A stretch of 64,000 nt of DNA from Candidatus Thiodiazotropha sp. (ex Epidulcina cf. delphinae) (GTDB lineage Bacteria; Pseudomonadota; Gammaproteobacteria; Chromatiales; Chromatiaceae), in NCBI GenBank assembly GCA_025656455.1, contig JAHXHS010000013.1, forward strand, positions 47,234 through 111,233, in the 5' to 3' direction. Position 1 is the first letter of the stretch. Each line of letters opens with the position of its first letter. The translations under genes and the position numbers were made by a program. This document shows positions 62,517 to 64,000 of the stretch, piece after piece. The notes beneath the pieces are model-generated. The model saw only the letters and a program-made list of their open reading frames with translations, had not been told where the DNA came from and searched no databases.

Positions 62517-62599
62517 ATGAGAGGGACGCTCTACTGAGTGGCGCTGAACCCGTCAATTACCTCCTTTGGCGGCGTGCCGGCGTACAGCCGGGTGGCCGG

Positions 62600-62895
62600 T
62601 CCAGGCGGGGAGCTCGATACTGATGCCTCGCTGAGACCATACGACGAAAAGAGACTCTCGCAAAGATCGCAAAGCCCGCAAAGGATTCCCAGACAATGCC
62701 TTCTTGGCGTACTTAGCGAGCTTGGTGAGAGAAATAGTGCATGCCTGGCCAGTGATTGAAAACCATCAAGGCGTCGTGCAGGATGGGAAATTCGCATTCG
62801 CGTTGATTTGCGTTTATTCGCGGACAATCAATCCTGAGTCGGCGAACTGAATTGTTGCGATTGGTAGGATCTACCCACCCGATCAGGGGAAGAGC
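62600..62895. repeat. Dispersed intergenic repeat, copy 2
   Basis: GCGGGGAGCTCGATACTGATG and about 180 more bases align with 32593-32790. GGATCTACCCACCCGATCAG near 62867 is the complement of a segment at about 32403. The core ACTCTCGCAAAG...GAGAGAAA is also found at 14270-14415. Confidence 0.65.
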
Positions 62896-63069
62896 CGTTT
62901 TTTTGAGTGGGTGTCTCAGTATGAATGCAAAAAAACGGCTATTATTGGGTGTGTTTAAAAAGATAGGGAGGCCAAAATGGGCCACAGAGTTATTTTTACG
63001 CGCTTCAGGCCATCATCACTAGGTGGTGGCAGCAGGCTTGATCATCTCTATCTCGATAAACCAGTCGAA

Positions 63070-63921
63070 ATGAAAAATTTTTTTCAAGTATTGTATATAT
63101 TCTCGTTGATATTCATTTTTTCTGCTTCTGTTTCTCACGCGGCTAGCTTTGCTGAACGGTGTGCAGGTTCAGGTGTAGTGATTTGTGAAGGATTTGATTC
63201 TGAACAAATCATTACTAATTACGCCACTCTCAGCGATGATGGCAACATACGCGCATTTTTAGATACTGCCGTAAAAGCCTCTGGCGGGGGGTCTCTTAGA
63301 TTTGATATTCCTCCATATACAGGACCTAGCTCCTCCGGATCATGGACACTACCACTTGGTACGGACCATGGGTTTACTGTAGGGGAGGGTGATACTGTTT
63401 ACATCCAATTCAGACAACGTTTTAATAGAGCAGTAGTCGAAGAGGCCAGCACTTTTAGCGGAGGTGGGATGAAGCAGTTTATTCTCTATAAATATCCGAG
63501 TTCCTGTGGGAATCTGGAATTTGCCCAGACAAATTCGCAACATAAAGGGGCTTATATACTGTACACTGAATGTGGAAACAGAAACTTCGCAATACCTTAT
63601 GGAGGATGGGATTGGCTTAGGCAGCATGGGGTTCCTCTTAATGAATCGTATTTTTGTCGTTTTTCAAAATGGAATAATAATGATCTTAAAGATTGTGGTG
63701 TTTACAGACCTGACGAATGGATGACTTTTTATATCAAACTGAAAATTGGAGAGTTTTATCAGTCAAACAGCGAAGTAATCGCATGGGTGGCTTATGAGGG
63801 GGAAGATTTCAAACAGTACACATATCGAGACGATTTCACCTTTATCTATAATAATAACAGTAACGATGCATTTGATACTTTCAAATTAACCCCATACAAC
63901 ACAGGAAAAGAGAGCCTGTAA
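63070..63921 (+). pseudogene. Secreted jelly-roll-like protein cut by an IS256-type element
   Basis: The 283-residue product starts at ATG 63070 with a signal peptide (FFQVLYIFSLIFIFSASVSHA). The mature part has beta-rich segments of a concanavalin/polysaccharide-lyase-like jelly roll (GVVICEGFDSEQII, GSLRFDIPPYTGPSSSGSW, DTVYIQFRQRFNRAVVEEAS, MTFYIKLKIGEF). The end reads TFKLTPYNTGKESL: relatives, as I recall them, go on past TGK with about 20 more residues containing WYDE/D-type motifs, and here the last two codons and the stop come from the IS end at 63912. The protein is thus missing its last strand. Low G+C suggests foreign origin. Confidence 0.7.
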
Positions 63922-64000
63922 ATAATTCTGTGTAACTGCCATTGTTTAAACGAAGTCCGCCAGGCGGTCTTCGAACTCAATCATAAAACGGTTCAAGGCG
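63912..64000 (-). mobile_element. End of an IS256-family element, running off the window
   Basis: GAGCCTGTAAATAATTCTGT is the typical terminal inverted repeat of one IS256 group. The element continues beyond 64000, so the other end and the target duplication cannot be seen. It carries a transposase gene on the minus strand. Confidence 0.65.
63946..64000 (-). CDS. IS256-type transposase, C-terminal 17 residues
   Basis: Minus-strand reading gives ALNRFMIEFEDRLADFV and a TAA stop at 63946-63948. IS256 transposases end in a similar ALNxFxIxFExRL sequence. The gene is cut by the window edge. The distance from stop to IS end (about 35 bp) is normal for the family. Confidence 0.6.
   Translation of the reverse strand, partial: ALNRFMIEFEDRLADFV

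Overview
The window is bacterial chromosome, and the gene content points to a gammaproteobacterium. The signs are the FleQ/FleS/FleR flagellar regulators followed by fliEFGHIJ, the prfB-lysS and rnr-rlmB pairs, the order rpsF-rpsR-DUF2232-rplI ... dnaB-alr-radA, an FNR-type regulator and TrmO. The many small palindromic elements and the multihaem cytochrome would suit a free-living or symbiotic sulfur-oxidising lineage (Chromatiales-like). That placement is inference; no rRNA or marker gene here settles it.

Layout. 1-12 kb: a GGDEF/EAL enzyme, riboflavin synthase, an IS5-type insertion sequence, an ABC exporter, a large signalling protein whose output domains look catalytically dead, trmO, a short-chain dehydrogenase, a nucleosidase-like protein and a glycosyltransferase. 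12-32 kb: core information genes (a sigma-like factor, prfB with its +1 frameshift, lysS, rnr, rlmB, rpsF-rpsR-rplI, dnaB-alr-radA). The rplI-dnaB junction is split by about 6 kb of foreign or decayed DNA: a truncated ferredoxin, an NDH-2 remnant, a TetR/FabF pair, VapBC, a DUF2971 protein and HigBA, with several palindromic elements. 32.8-47.6 kb: PilZ and FHA proteins, then the flagellar regulatory cascade and basal-body/export operon, which has a clear sigma-54 promoter before fliE. FliK and an FlhB-like protein lie further on in the opposite direction. 47.7-54 kb: a pentapeptide-repeat protein, an FNR-like regulator and a second mobile-rich patch (RAYT fragments, a second copy of a 270-bp MITE, a poly-gamma-glutamate hydrolase-like protein and an FRG-domain protein).

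53.5-62.1 kb holds the most unusual locus: a DUF5666 lipoprotein, a membrane-embedded AraC-type regulator, an NHL-repeat lipoprotein with an Asp-Thr-Thr linker, and a 1333-residue secreted protein with 13 CXXCH haem motifs (plus two spaced variants) followed by two jelly-roll modules. A motif upstream of the regulator recurs upstream of the NHL-cytochrome pair, so the cluster may be one regulated surface electron-transfer or adhesion system. At the right edge a secreted protein gene is cut by the end of an IS256-type element.

Two themes link the regions. First, cyclic-di-GMP: an active-looking GGDEF/EAL protein, a dead GGDEF/EAL response regulator, a PilZ protein and FleQ sit within 36 kb, beside the flagellar genes. 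Second, non-autonomous elements: at least three MITE types were inserted close to genes and in two cases supply a gene's stop codon. Two of the types share one architecture, an outer inverted repeat enclosing two hairpins.
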